Below, piece after piece: positions 44,051 through 55,607 of a DNA stretch of 64,000 nt. Position numbers and translations under genes: made by a program. The DNA lies in the NCBI GenBank assembly GCA_035048485.1, contig CM068586.1, forward strand, positions 50,060,433-50,124,432. Reading direction: 5' to 3'. A model generated the notes under the pieces. It worked only from the letters and a program-made list of their open reading frames with translations, had not been told where the DNA came from and ran no database searches. The DNA is from Pteria penguin. Taxonomy: Eukaryota > Mollusca > Bivalvia > Pterioida > Pteriidae. Positions within the stretch are counted from its first letter, which is position 1. Every line of letters starts with the position of its first letter.

Positions 44051-44383
44051 CGTCAGTTGCTAACGCAACATAAAGTCATTGGCTAGTTCAGGTTATATAG
44101 TTACATAGCATATGAATATTCGAGAACCGCTTCGCGGTTCACGTGATTTGTTTGTTTCTCACCCAAGTTCATTCCCCATGAACCTAGAAAAAAAGACAGT
44201 CATTCCTTAAATAATTTTAACTTTTAATATATATTTTGTGCTTGTGTGTGTACGGGGGGTTAATTTTTGGGGGGGGGTCATTTTAAGCATCTCCTGTAGC
44301 ACTGTTATGTACACGTTGTTTATTTGTGTCCATGTACTGTAGAACACTTCACAGTATAATTTCCTTTACTTTTTGATGGTGGT
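44051..44383. other. Unassigned, with small hairpin and G-run
   Basis: GAACCGCTTCGCGGTTC at about 44124-44140 is a perfect 6-bp stem with a CTTCG loop. A short G run occurs near 44270. No gene. Confidence 0.5.
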
Positions 44384-44432
44384 ACCTGCCAAGTTCAGAA
44401 TTTCGAAGTGTTGCTGACCCGTCCAAAGCAGT

Positions 44433-44465
<33 letters not shown>

Positions 44466-44607
44466 CTTGGATGTGCCAACGTTCACCTGACATGGAACGT
44501 CATGTTTAACCGTCTTGTCCGAAAGGTAGGATACCTTGAGTCCCTGGTGGAACTCGAACAATGGTCATGAGCCAAGTACACTACAGACTGAGCTAGGTCA
44601 GGTATCG
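44384..44607 (-). mobile_element. SINE-A fragment interrupted by a 32-G tract
   Basis: Minus-oriented SINE-A words (CTTTCGGACAAGACGGTTAA, GTTCGAGTTCCACCA, ACCCGTCC on the plus strand). The plus-strand GCAGTGAGGGATC segment has become an uninterrupted run of G at 44433-44464. Confidence 0.75.
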
Positions 44608-44677
44608 TTAATGCTACATCAACGAGACAGGGGAGTTAACAAGAACAAGTAAAACGTGAAAGAGAATGAGTTAGTAA

Positions 44678-44827
44678 CAGTGGCGGATTTAGATGGGGGG
44701 GGGGGGGGTTTCGGGGGCCGTCCCCCCCCCTTTAGGCCACATATTTACCTGTAAAAATTCAGATTTAGCACAAAAATGGCTAATACACATATGGGCCCTC
44801 TTTTCGGAAATCCTGGATCCGCCACTG
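44678..44827. mobile_element. CAGTGGCGGAT terminal-inverted-repeat element
   Basis: Starts CAGTGGCGGATTTAG, ends CCTGGATCCGCCACTG, with poly-G and poly-C stretches just inside the left end. Same family as the element at 36744. Confidence 0.75.
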
Positions 44828-44960
44828 TTAAATGTATGCAGTCAGTGTGTTCAATGATAATGAAAACAAGGTCTTAAATATACAGATTGTCAATGTACTT
44901 AATCTTCAGTCACTGGTTTGTTCACCTCCAAGATAAAAACATAACTTTGATTTAAATATT

Positions 44961-45514
44961 CTAAAACGTGATATATTTGTAATAATTATTTGACCTTTCT
45001 ATAGCTTCAGAGGGACTATACAAAGGCCTATATCCTAGCTCTGTCCTAGCTTTAGCTCCACTGAAGTAATAGCTCATATTGATATATTTTACATTCCCGG
45101 ATGTTATCACTAAGTTTTTCTTCCATAGAGGAGCTAGCAGCATCAGAAGGCATTCGACCAAACACAGAGGGTAGTACACTAAACAGGAGGGGATGTAGTA
45201 GGAAGAGAGGCGGTATCGCCGAGGCTGAAGAAAATTGTCCATGAATTCGAAAGTATTTTGGACCGGGGTATCATCCGGGACGTAATATGCCCGACCTCCG
45301 AGGCTGACATCACACCTCAAAGCTGCATCGGCGCACAGAAACGCCCACGCTGTGTTTCCTACATAACTTTGCTGAAAGAGTTTCGCTCCGCTGCCGATTC
45401 TGACTAATACTTTGTCGTTGTTGTAGGCGGATTTTAAACCGGATGTGATGTAATATGGATCTTCCTCGCCGTAAAGAACATTACATCGCAGCGCCATAGT
45501 ATGAAGATTGGAAC
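44961..45514 (-). CDS. HSD3B: HSD3B exon 5: C-terminal half and stop
   Basis: Acceptor TTACAACAG, entered in phase 1. Encodes LHTMALRCNVLYGEEDPYY, the substrate-side region, the hydrophobic membrane segment and ELGYRPLYSPSEAIE before TAA. Confidence 0.93.
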
Positions 45515-48500
45515 CTGTTGTAAAATTAAAAATAAAAACAAAACAAATAAAAATACTATTATTTTTCTAATATAATGTTTCAGGATTACTGATAAAGGGT
45601 TCTTACAGCAAGCATATATAAAATAGTCTCTCCGGATTTTAACGGAACCTGTATCCCGAAGTCTCACTACATTATGCTTCTCTCCAGATATGTCTTTTAG
45701 AATCTGTTCAAATGGATTTAATACACGAAAAGAATGAATCTTTTTCGATATTTTGTTTTATTGTCATCATTACCTAATGTGAGAAATTAATTAAGTACAT
45801 GTATATCTCATCTATACACGCTTCACCAGTGAATTCAAATGCTGATGTTGATATATTATCAATAATATGAATTATTCACAATTATTTGCATTATTACTCA
45901 CAATAAAACCAAAATCATAACCCATAATATATTTAAAATATTTCGGACCTCTTCTTATGAAAATAATACGGTATTGTGTAAAACTTAAAGCGGTGAACCG
46001 CATTGCGCCATTAGATGTCAAAATAAAATGGTAACATCAAAATATAATTCTATGCTATATCATGTACCCCATTCCCATTTTCCTACGCATACCATTCTTT
46101 GCCTGTTTTCCATTGGACTTCAGCACCTCCAGCTCAGCATTATGTTTCGTTGCAGGATATCCAGGCATCAGGAACTTGTAAGGGGTGTCAGTCGATTCCT
46201 CGTCACCGTTTATGATGTCACTGAATCCTATAACTACATCCACAGTGCTGCAGAAGATCATCCTAGACACACCATGGGCCAGACATCCCTCTATAACATT
46301 AAAAGTTCCTTCAAAGACAGAATAAAGACAGAAACTCACTTGTTGAATGTTTGAAACGTTACGGAAAAATTGCACATCAATACATGTGGCCTGGAGCTGA
46401 ATATATGGAACAACGGAACCTAAATATGTATCATACACAGAAGAAAATGGTGGCAATGATGAGTCAGACAGTTTGCAAAATATCTATTCAATTGTGGGTG
46501 GTGCTTAACAAATGAAAATGATTATCTCCTGCTGGCGAGCCATACATCCTACAAGCCTCACACCACTATGCATATACAAAAGCCTCCATGCTTATCATAC
46601 ATGCTTAACACCTCCATGTGATTTTTTTTCTATTCAAGCAAATTGGTAGTCCAATATTACAATATTACTTCAGAAGAGAAAAAAAAACTTGTATACAATG
46701 TTCATATGATAAACATTACATAAATTACTGTGTTATGCCACTTTGACGCACAGCGATATATCTCACTGGAAGGTAATTAGTCCCTGACAATAAAAGGTAA
46801 GACCAGGTGTAATGATGAAGTAAGCGTCTCCAGTTTTGTTGACCATGCCCGACAAGGAATGCAAAAATTCCAGAAATATTTCAGAACTGCACTAGCGAAA
46901 TGGAGGAAGACATAAATCTACATGTTGAAATTTTCACAACTTTGAAAATCATTGTTTTAATACCATCAAACTACCTTGTTCATTGACCCTCCTCATTCCC
47001 TCAAAGTCCGGAAAAGTGCCGTAACTGACGAGTCCGGCCACATGATAAACAGTGTCCACTCCATCACAGGCCGACATCACACTCTCCTTATCCGCGACAC
47101 TCCCTAACTCAAATTTGATTGGTTTATTTTCAGCATATTCTGTAAAAGATTTTTTATAAAAGAATTGTTTTTCTTCTTATGATACTCACTCGGACAATTT
47201 TATGTACTGTTGTACTTACATTTCTTGATATATTACGAAAGACAAAAGCTGATAAGTGATAAGATATTCTACCAAACAGAACCTATATGGGACTTTTCAT
47301 TCCGGTTGAGCCTCGGTCATAAACAAGGCCTCTTTAATTTCAAAATTTTCTAATTAACGCTGAATAAATCAGAATCCTTCATGTAGTAAAAATTCCATAA
47401 ACAAAAAAGTCAATTTTGCAGACTACCTTAATAATAAATATTAGAACATCAATACTCGTATTATTTTGGTGCACCATATGAGCGTTTCGACAACTTATGT
47501 CTCTTCAGTGATGCTCAAGGCCTAAACTGTGGAGATCGAAAATATAGAGCGTACTCATTACAAAAGTGACCTGAAAGTAAGGGCCAAAGAACGAATCTCG
47601 AGACAGAGCTATGCATATACCCCTCAGTGTAAGAATAATTCACAAACTTTATATCACTCAGAAATATGAAGTATATATATATCGAATAAGTACATAGGTA
47701 CTAAAACTGGGCAGATAATTAATGAAAGGACCGATTAAACGTAACTTAAACTGACTGAAATAGAATGTTGTAAAGTATTTGACAACTAAGAAATAAAGTT
47801 GTTGAGTTATGGTTTACCCTTCGGTACTTCTTTGTTTTTTACTTCCCCCAGTACAGCACATTTCTTAGATGATTTTTACAATAAGTGTGTTCTATAAATA
47901 TTTTGGATTAAGACAGCTTTAGTCTTTTACATGTTTGTTGTATTTTTATATTCAACAACACTCATCTTTTACCAGCCTCACCTGCCAATTGTGTTCCGAT
48001 CTAGATCCCAAGTTCATAAAATTCCCTGAGCACGTACTTGATGCTCAAATCTTTTTGAACACGACTCTAAAAATCTGAAGTCATTAATTCATTAGAGAAC
48101 GGAAACGTTCTTATGCTCGGAAATCCCAAGAATGCTTAGCACCGTATTCAAATGAAGAAACGACGGCAATATCTACAAGAGCGCCAAACGTTTTGTAAAG
48201 ATCGGTTAAACCATCTAAAATTTAGAAGAAGAAGATGTAGATATGTTCCTTAGAGGTATATGTATGCGACTCGTGATAGGCGACTCTTTAAACATATCTA
48301 GATCTACAGCTGGTCGCTGTGAACTTGTCAGGAAAATTGTACTGCTCATTAAAGCATCCCGACAAGTGCATCACATGCGTCTGCTGTGAAAATACGTTAT
48401 TCCAAGTCGAATGTCAGTAATTTGCACTTTACAAAGACTTTATTTTAGAGTCCATAAAATCCCCCAATCCCCCTCACATTTTCTTCATCCATAGTATTAC

Positions 48501-51500
48501 CCCGAAACTGAAACCCCTATTTCCCGAACAACGATTAAATTGGCAGTATCCAATATCGTAAATTCATACATTCAAACTAAATTACGAATTTTGATACTTA
48601 GCACAGTAAATAAAGAAAAGTTTATTCTATTCGTAAAAAAAATAATTATTATTAAGATTCTATTTTGATTAATTAATTAATTTATTTATTCTTTTATTCA
48701 TTATTAATTAGGTCATCATTTCATTCGGAAATGACTAAAGACCATACTCACTAATTTGCCTTTTTTTTTTTTTAAATCTTTTTTATATTTATCTATTTAT
48801 TTATTTATTATATTTATTCTTTTATTTATTTATTTTACTTTATATCTAATTTTAGATCTATTTGTTGAGATTGTATATTAAACAGATCATTTTAATAAAT
48901 ATTAAGTTTTCTAAATCATATTAATTTAAAAAAAATAATCAAAGGAGCACGATATAGACTTCCTTAATAAGACGCAGTTCCACTTTAGTAATCGCCCAAG
49001 TGAAAATATCCTAGTGTGTAGGCACACGGAAATGGAATCATGTGCCCCTCCCTCCCTCCCCTCATTTTTACAGCTGTTGGTGAAGTATTATAGGAAACCA
49101 GTTTACATTTCGTAAAATGTCTTTGTATGATATGAAATCAGCGAATGAAAAATTCTGCTATATATAATCACTGAAATTCTGCTATATAAAATTACTAAAA
49201 TTCCCCTTGTATATGGAAGTTTTCAAAATTTGCATACATAGTGATTCTTTTATTCAGTTGTCATTTGTAGTTTCAGATTGCCCGTTTACTATATCCCCCA
49301 CCCCCCAAAAAATTGATGTCAAATCTTATAAGAAAACTATATTAATGACGACTTAGTGAGTGTTTCCATTTATATTAATTCCATTCATTTTTTTTTGTTT
49401 GATCACGGTGTTTATGCCGGTGTTTAAGTCGCAAACTCTAACGAATTAAGCATGTTTAAAACCGTTCTCACTACGTGGAGAATCATGATTTTGGGATCGG
49501 GGAGATGGTAAACTTTGGTTTTTACTCAATCAGTGATGCGGCCATACAACAGGTCAGAGTTGTCAAACAGAAGTAAACAAATAGTTTACGTTATAATTAA
49601 AACACCGAGATGCGAGAAAAATAATCAAGCACCAGTTTGCGTTCCGGATAGAAAAAAAAATCCGTCTCGGGTGGGATGATTCAACAGATCTCATCCTCGG
49701 TTAGCACCTCGGTTGAGATTAATTGAATTATCCCACCCGAGACTGACCTTTTTGCTCCGGAGCCCATACTGGGGCTAGATTCTATTACTCCAAAATGGTT
49801 ACAACCTCACGGATTCTCACACTCTAAAGATGAGCTCAGTTGAACACGGCCTTAGAGAATAAATTTGAAACTGATTCAAGTTGAGCACGGCGAAAGTTCT
49901 ATAACCCTGAGCTCCCATATGTTATAGACGTGTCAAGTCAAATGTTCTCCCTGTGGTGTATACTTCATATGGCCTATATGAAATGACCCATAGTTTGACA
50001 TACATGTCGTGGCATAATGACCTACATTTAATCGTTCATCGAGACCTATGCACACCTTACATGTATGTGCGCCCTAAACTGGAAAATTAATGGCAATGGA
50101 CATTTGACCTCTTTCATCGAAATCTTTTTACTATATAAATGTGTGTTACAAATAGAAAAATAATGAGAATATCACGGCGGATGTGCCCGGTATGCAGGGG
50201 ATGCTAACTGCTCCTGTTCTGATTCAGTCTCCCTGATTCTCCCTCTTTTTCCCTTCTAAACAGTGATCACTGTTCACCACTTTACCTGAATGATACTTAC
50301 ACTCCACTTCCTTCAGTACTGTATGAATATGATTCAGCGCTCCATTAAGTAAATATCTGAGATACCGATGCGATTTCCATAACCCAAAGTCCCAAAAACA
50401 TAGCAATATTTATGTACAATACAAGCAGTCACGGACCCCTGTTAAAATAGAGATGAGATCAGTATTCACGGAAGAGTAAGCACCCCCTGCAGACCGGTCA
50501 CATCCACCGCAATGCCATAACTGTATGCGATCAGTATTATTGGCAGTCACAGAAGTAGGAAACGGCACAGTCATACTCACACTCGGTATACAGTAAAACC
50601 TGTCTTAGTAGTCATCTCTATTAAGAGGTCACCTGTCCATAAAGGCCACATTTTAAATTCCCAATATCTATATTTTCTTAGATAATAGACCTCTCTATAA
50701 AGGCCACCTGTCTATAAAGGCCACTTTTGACTCTTCCCTTAGCTGACCTTAATAGACAGGTTTGACTGTATATCTTTTTATGTATATCTCCATTTGTCAT
50801 GGGTGATTTTGTAGCTGTGTTCATCTATAAAGAAGAGAATCTAACTCTAAGGCACATGAACTTATCTCGGTTTTCCAGTGGTCCATGATGTCTACCATAG
50901 TACTTTTTGTACCAATTATATCTCTTCAGTTACTTTTGTATTTAAAATTCCCATAAGGTCTTCTACATGTATTTTGGATATTCGCGGGTGCAGCACTGGA
51001 CAGTTCTAAAGAGATATCTTTGTCGAAATCAACATCTGGTGCACAAAATTCATTTTGATATAGGTTCTGTCAGTTACGTTCATGAATGGTTTGCTATGAA
51101 TATGTTGTGAATTCTCAAAACAATCTATATTGTACCACGAAATTCAATGTAACCTCATTGTGGACGAATATATAGAGTTCTTACAATATTCATATGAATT
51201 TTTGATTTCGAGAATGAAAGAGGTTTGAGAATTCGATAGAAAAAAGAAGTTACCCCGTAAGATTATGTATATGTTAATAATCCTAAAGCGTTCTTACTTA
51301 TTCTTTTCCTGTAAGGTTTGATATCAAGGACCCGAATCTCGTTGACATCCGGGGCCTTTTCCTGGAGATGTTTGATGATGTGCTGACCGAGGAAGCCAGA
51401 TCCTCCTGTTACGAGTACCGTATTCTGCCCTTCTATTGATGCAGGATGGATTTCTTTTCTTACTGACAGACCAGCATCGTTGTCTACTCCCCGATTTGGT

Positions 51501-51793
51501 ACTGTCGTTGAAAAAAATGTCCTGGTCGTCATAATATGTGTTGGTTTGAATATTCTGAAAATTTCATTTAAGCAAAATTATCATATTCTTCTTCAATATA
51601 TAAAATTTCAAATTTTTTTATTTCATATTTCATAGAAATTTGAACCTAAATTTTACTTAAAATATCAGTGTGATAATAGAAAATATGAATATCTTAGAGC
51701 TACTAAAACCAACATTGGAAGCGCTTGTTATAGTATGTTACTTAAAGTCAAAAGTATTGCACACACACACACACACACAAACACGCACACACA

Positions 51794-51843
<50 letters not shown>

Positions 51844-51960
51844 GTGTTATTATTGAAAATAATAATGATAATAATAATATGTGTGTTATTATTATTATTG
51901 TTATTATTTTTATTATTATTGTTGTTGTTGTTATTATTGTTGTTGTTGTTGTTGTTGTTG

Positions 51961-52024
<64 letters not shown>

Positions 52025-52758
52025 GAAGCCGGCGTGGCCTAGTGGTATCGCGTCGGACTCCTGATCGGGAGGCCGGGGTTCGATTCCCGCTCTGGTCATG
52101 CCGGTGTCATGTCTTTCGGATGAGACAGTAAAAACCGAGGCCCCGTGTCGTGGTATGCATGGCACGTTAAAGATCCCTCACTGCTTCGGGTGGGTCCGTT
52201 GCAAAGGTCAAAATTTGTATGCCCCGCATCAGGCAGATGCCGTCACCATATACGTGAAATATTCGTGGTGTGACGTAAAACAATAATCAATCAATCAATC
52301 AATATTATTATTATGTACATATTTGTATATACGATTTTGTATATATATGATATCATTTGACTTAAAATGATAAGGCTAAATGTAAATGGCTAGTAACGTA
52401 TACCATACCATGCGACACAGGAATTCCTGTTAAAAAAACCCTTTAAGTAGAATATAAATATTGCCTTGCATCTTACAATATTTTGTTGAAATTTACAATT
52501 AGCCCTCTAGTATACAACATGCGTGTGTGTTTTTGTATTGGTATTTCCATATATTTCATTATCTGAAATGCTGATAAAAGTTGTGTATCCGCAACCCTTG
52601 TACTCTAACTGAACCCATAAAATATAATGGTATAAATATCGCTACACGTCTCTTATATCAATTTTAAATGCATCAAAAACTTACTTCCTCAAATGTACTC
52701 ACCTGTCAATTAAAACGTTAATTCTTCCAAAACGAAAATACTGGGCAGAAACTGTCAT
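44961..52758 (-). CDS. HSD3B: 3-beta-hydroxysteroid dehydrogenase/isomerase family, 5 exons (gene span)
   Basis: Five phase-compatible exons give 415 residues, against about 370-375 for the vertebrate enzymes. The family oxidises the 3-beta-hydroxyl of delta-5 steroids with NAD and isomerises the double bond, in ER and mitochondrial membranes. Visible are the NAD-binding TGGSGFLG at 68-75, an acidic residue in VLDIKPY, the STVDVV strand at 180-185, the catalytic Tyr210-x-x-x-Lys214 (YPATK), and the family words LRCNVLYGEEDPYY and YYVPDDTP. A hydrophobic C-terminal segment (CLVYYPLCLVECLLMLLAP) fits a membrane anchor. A basic N-terminal extension precedes a second Met at residue 27. Family assignment is firm; substrate is not, as related SDR42E sterol enzymes differ mainly in detail. 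Head to head with the EF-hand gene. Confidence 0.9.
45515..46092. other. HSD3B intron 4
   Basis: AT-rich; no repeat family recognised. Confidence 0.6.
46093..46308 (-). CDS. HSD3B: HSD3B exon 4: catalytic centre
   Basis: Acceptor CTTTGAAG, donor GTATGC, phases 1-1. Encodes GTFNVIEGCLAHGVSRMIFC, STVDVVIG and the catalytic YPATK. Confidence 0.9.
46975..47139 (-). CDS. HSD3B: HSD3B exon 3
   Basis: Acceptor CTTTTACAG, donor G|GTAGTT, phases 1-1. Encodes DTVYHVAGLVSYG and RRVNEQ, the usual short-chain dehydrogenase strand and the start of the VN-GT motif. Confidence 0.92.
47462..47650 (-). mobile_element. Retrozyme-like element, antisense copy
   Basis: Contains one hammerhead motif preceded (minus strand) by GCATAGCTCTGTC, GGTCACTTTTG and GAGCATCA words in the same order as in the 55202-55612 element, and followed by GTTCTAATATTTATTA. 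Sits in the second HSD3B intron, in sense with that gene. Confidence 0.7.
47472..47515 (-). ncRNA. Hammerhead ribozyme motif (stem III degraded)
   Basis: Minus strand in order: GCATCA (stem I), CTGAAGA, GACA-TAAGT-TGTC (stem II), GAAA, CGCTCA, TA (cleavage site), TGGTGC (stem I partner). All core nucleotides are present. The CGC/TCA stem III no longer pairs, so activity is doubtful. Confidence 0.65.
47651..49663. other. HSD3B intron 2, unassigned AT-rich part
   Basis: No exon recognised. Low-complexity AT stretches at about 48650-48900. Confidence 0.5.
49664..49744. repeat. 81-bp hairpin
   Basis: GTCTCGGGTGGGATGATTCA pairs with TGAATTATCCCACCCGAGAC around a loop that itself contains CTCGGTTAGCACCTCGGTTG. 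Intronic in HSD3B. Confidence 0.82.
49745..50587. other. HSD3B intron 2, unassigned; dispersed-repeat fragment
   Basis: ATTCACGGAAGAGTAAGC, then GACCGGTCACATCC at 50460-50512 resembles ATTCAGGAGACGCTTACTCC, then CCTGGTCACACC near 53493. This suggests a shared dispersed repeat. Confidence 0.4.
50588..50772. mobile_element. TA-flanked element with TACAGT(A/C)AAACCTGTCT ends
   Basis: The left end TACAGTAAAACCTGTCTTAG is inversely repeated at the right (AATAGACAGGTTTGACTGTA), with TA at both edges. The interior has ACCTGTCTATAAAGGCCACT-like repeats. About 185 bp, no coding capacity, mariner-type MITE in style. Confidence 0.75.
51000..51040 (+). ncRNA. Degenerate hammerhead motif
   Basis: CTAAAGA, GATATCTTTGTC, GAAA, TCAACATC, TGGTGC. 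The order of the family motif is kept, but CTGAAGA is mutated and the stem I partner is lost. Probably inactive remnant. Confidence 0.45.
51298..51554 (-). CDS. HSD3B: HSD3B exon 2: NAD-binding fold start
   Basis: Acceptor ATTTTCAG, donor GTAAGAAC, phases 2-1. Contains Met27, then TVLVTGGSGFLGQHIIKHL, the first beta-alpha-beta unit of the Rossmann fold. If exon 1 is non-coding the CDS begins at 51532. Confidence 0.92.
51762..52023 (+). repeat. (CA)n then (ATT)n microsatellite
   Basis: A short CA run is followed by about 225 bp of ATT/GTT repeat that ends against a SINE-A head. Confidence 0.95.
52025..52302 (+). mobile_element. SINE-A, full-length reference copy
   Basis: tRNA-derived head with box A (TGGCCTAGTGG) and box B (GGTTCGATTCC); body GTCTTTCGGATGAGACAGTA, CCGAGGCCCCGTGTCGTGG, GATCCCTCACTGCTTCGGGT, GATGCCGTCACCATATACGT; tail GGTGTGACGTAAAACAATAA then (TCAA)n. 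Antisense inside HSD3B intron 1. Mobilised by an unidentified LINE. Confidence 0.95.
52703..52758 (-). CDS. HSD3B: HSD3B exon 1: basic N-terminal extension
   Basis: Encodes MTVSAQYFRFGRINVLID and part of an Arg codon. Donor CAG|GTGAGT, phase 2, joins in frame to exon 2. It could instead be 5' UTR if translation starts at Met27. Confidence 0.65.
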
Positions 52759-54456
52759 TTTATTGAAGTCTTTTCATTCTTTATGTAACGACTTCCCTTC
52801 TCTCTCTCTTTGTTGTTAGCGAATTTTGTTGTGTCGAGTACATTGATATATCTCGTGGTCTCATCTGTTTAATTCCAATTTATCCGATGTTTTCCGAGAT
52901 ATTTCCCCCGGACCATCTGATGCTTTCGGAATGAATGTAAAGAGAACAGTAACGCACTGTAAATAGCTACAATATTATGGTATTTTATGTTTATGGGATT
53001 TCCAAGTTCGGGAAATTAAGACCACTTTGCCTTTATCAAGTCAAATAATGTTAATTTCTTAGCCAAGTAAACTCTTGATAACGTTAAAAGTCAGAAAGTA
53101 AAATGAAAAAAAAACAAATTACAAGAGTGTAGGGGAAGAGAAGGGTGGAGCACAAGTAGTGGGTTTATATAAATATAAACAAAAGCGTATTTACGGCCAT
53201 CGTGGGGGTTTTTTTTGGGGGGGGGAGGTTGTTTGTTTGTTTGTTTGTGGTGGGGGGCAGTATTTTTCAACATTCTGAAATAAAATCGCCATTGCGATAA
53301 TGAGATAATTTATTAACCATGATGTGTACGATCTTCAGGTGACAATCGTCTCGAAAAAATAATTTCAGACAAATTAAAAGGGAAAATTCCTGGATCAGAA
53401 AAGTAGAGAGCAAAGTTCCGAGTGGGTGCAATGTTAAGAACAAGATATGAATTTGAACTTATGTAAGGGCAATCATGGCCGATGTGGCTAGCCATTCAGG
53501 AGACGCTTACTCCTCCTGAGTACCTGGTCACACCTCTGGATTTCAAGGGTCGTTAATGCCATAGACACTTGACATCGGTTGCTTTAGTATTTTGGCATTA
53601 TCAAAATCATATTTTGATGTTGTTACCGTGCAAATGTAAGATTTGAATTTTATTGAATTAATATAACTTTTGATATTGAGTGCAGCCTATTCTCGAGTAC
53701 TCGTAACGTCATGAAATTCCTTTGATTGTTCTGCTTTTGCGGTGAGTGGGAAGGTGGGCGCCCGTTAACCGGTTTACCACACCAATTGAGTGACGTTTGT
53801 TACTTCAGTTGACCGTCTAAAGTCGGTATCGTAACCGCAGCAAAATCGAATATTTTTGTAGTGTCGTTCCCTGTATATTATGTTATTGTCATTTTTTGTG
53901 TGCAGTCTTTGTTGATTTGTGTCATACAGCTTTGTCAGATGTCTTCTGTTTTCTCTTTTGTAAAGTACTCCCATGATTTGTAATTATATCATGGATATGA
54001 CTTAGCAGAGAACATTAACATGTGATAGTTAAGTGATAGCCAATATACTCAGCCACTTGAGATGAGTTTTATTCATATTATTCAAGAGTGTTGAAGGGGG
54101 CCGACGGCCACTGTAACTGAAAATGTGTTGAAAAAATGTCTTTTTTGTTATTCAAATGATGAATTAAAATAATTCAGACTGACACTTCCTTCAGCAAAAT
54201 GTGAAGGTCATTTTTTGATCTCGTAAGGTAGTGTATCCCTTAATCAAATACAGTGCGATAAGTGAACCTACAGTGTACAAGCATAATATTGCAGCTTTGA
54301 ACAATATGTGCAAAAAAGGTTCAACGTAAGGCTCGATTGTAACTGCAACTGACTGCACGATGTCTATACAGCAACGGCAATACTATTGAATACTTTGTGA
54401 TGTCTTTTCATGTTCTTATTTTTCTTTGTACTACATGTCTGTTGCGACAATACAGC
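52759..54456. promoter_or_regulatory. Upstream region of HSD3B
   Basis: 5' flank of HSD3B and probable site of its promoter, though no element can be named. Contains a dispersed-repeat fragment at about 53470-53560 and G-rich/GTTT-repeat stretches near 53210-53250. Confidence 0.35.
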
Positions 54457-54882
54457 TACTGTCCGCGCCACTCATTTTGTAAACCGAAAAATCTGGATTT
54501 TCACTTATTTATCTTTAAAACAGTTTTACAAAATTAATATCAATCGACAGATCTTGTTTAGTCGTAACTTTTGGTGTATGTTATATGTTTCTACGAAGAA
54601 GCATTCGTATTTTATAGGGAAAAATCATTTTAGATAGGGCGTTTTCTATGTTAATTTTGACGTGACGTCGCCGATGTTTAACATTGAGTCTATGGGAAAC
54701 TTGGCGACGTCACGTCAAAATTTAACATGGAAATCGCCCTATCTAAAATTGATTTTTTTTTTCTATAAAATATGAACCCTTCTTCGATCTATCGAATGGT
54801 TTTGCCTTTTTAAAATTATTCTGAAGATGAATAACTGAAAATTCAGATTTTCCAGTTTCCAGAGTGAGTGGCGCGGACAGTA
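54457..54882. mobile_element. Palindromic TA-flanked element, copy 2
   Basis: TA-CTGTCCGCGCCACTCA at the left and TGAGTGGCGCGGACAG-TA at the right, with arms complementary to a centre near 54690 (GACGTGACGTCGCCGATG / TTGGCGACGTCACGTC). Its left arm matches the right arm of copy 1 at 5468 and the reverse, so the two copies lie in opposite orientation. About 426 bp. Confidence 0.88.
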
Positions 54883-55223
54883 AGTCAGTTTGATTGTTTG
54901 TTTGTTATTTCCCTTTCTTGAATATTATATAATACATGATTAAGAAAATGACTGTTGTCACATCCCCTTTTTTATGTTGTGTTTGGGGATGACAATCTTT
55001 TTACAGTATTAATCCACATTGCCTCTATATTTTTGTGTCGTCCGTATGATTTGGATTTTCATAGCTGTCTCGCCTTGCCGAATAGAACACAATGAATAGA
55101 ACACAGTGAACATAGGACAAGGTTTTTGTGTCGTCTGTAGGTTTGCATATCAATAGCTATTTTGTCTTGCCAAACAGCAGACAATGAAAATATCCTAGCT
55201 TAATTCCAATCATTCGGCCACGA

Positions 55224-55267
55224 GCATCACTGAAGAGACATGACTTGTCGAAATGCGCATATGGTGC
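55224..55267 (+). ncRNA. Hammerhead ribozyme motif 1
   Basis: GCATCA (stem I), CTGAAGA, GACA-TGACT-TGTC (stem II), GAAA, TGC-GCA (minimal stem III), TA (predicted cleavage after A55261), TGGTGC (stem I partner; one G-U pair). All invariant core bases are present. With a 3-bp loopless stem III, folding as a dimer is more likely than as a monomer, as known for other short-stem-III hammerheads. Confidence 0.8.
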
Positions 55268-55563
55268 ACAGAATCGTTATATATGTTCTATATTTATTAT
55301 AACCACTAGGCGATGTCACTGCTGGTGGACTGATAGTTCCCGAGGGCATCATAAGGCTAGTTTTCAGTGCTTTTGTACTGACATGAAATATATACTTCAA
55401 ATTTTCAGTCATCAAATTAAATCACTCTAAAACTAAGAAGTATCTCCCTCATGCATAGCTCTGTCCTTAGATAGATTCTTTGGTTCACTTTTCGGTCACT
55501 TTGGCTTCAAAACTGCTCTTCAAATATTTATATATTATGAAAATTCCAATCATTAGGCCACGA

Positions 55564-55607
55564 GCATCACTGAAGAGACATAACTTGTCGAAATGCGCAT
55601 ATGGTGC
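55564..55607 (+). ncRNA. Hammerhead ribozyme motif 2
   Basis: Same order and lengths as motif 1, with stem II loop TAACT. Predicted cleavage after A55601, exactly 340 nt from the first site, so a transcript cut at both would release a 340-nt RNA. Confidence 0.8.

Noticed and set aside
52025..52100. Functional tRNA gene
   Set aside because: Boxes A and B are present, but the sequence continues into a SINE body and does not close a cloverleaf; same for the other SINE heads.
51670..52165. 118- to 145-residue ORFs
   Set aside because: Combination of (ATT)n and SINE-A sequence.
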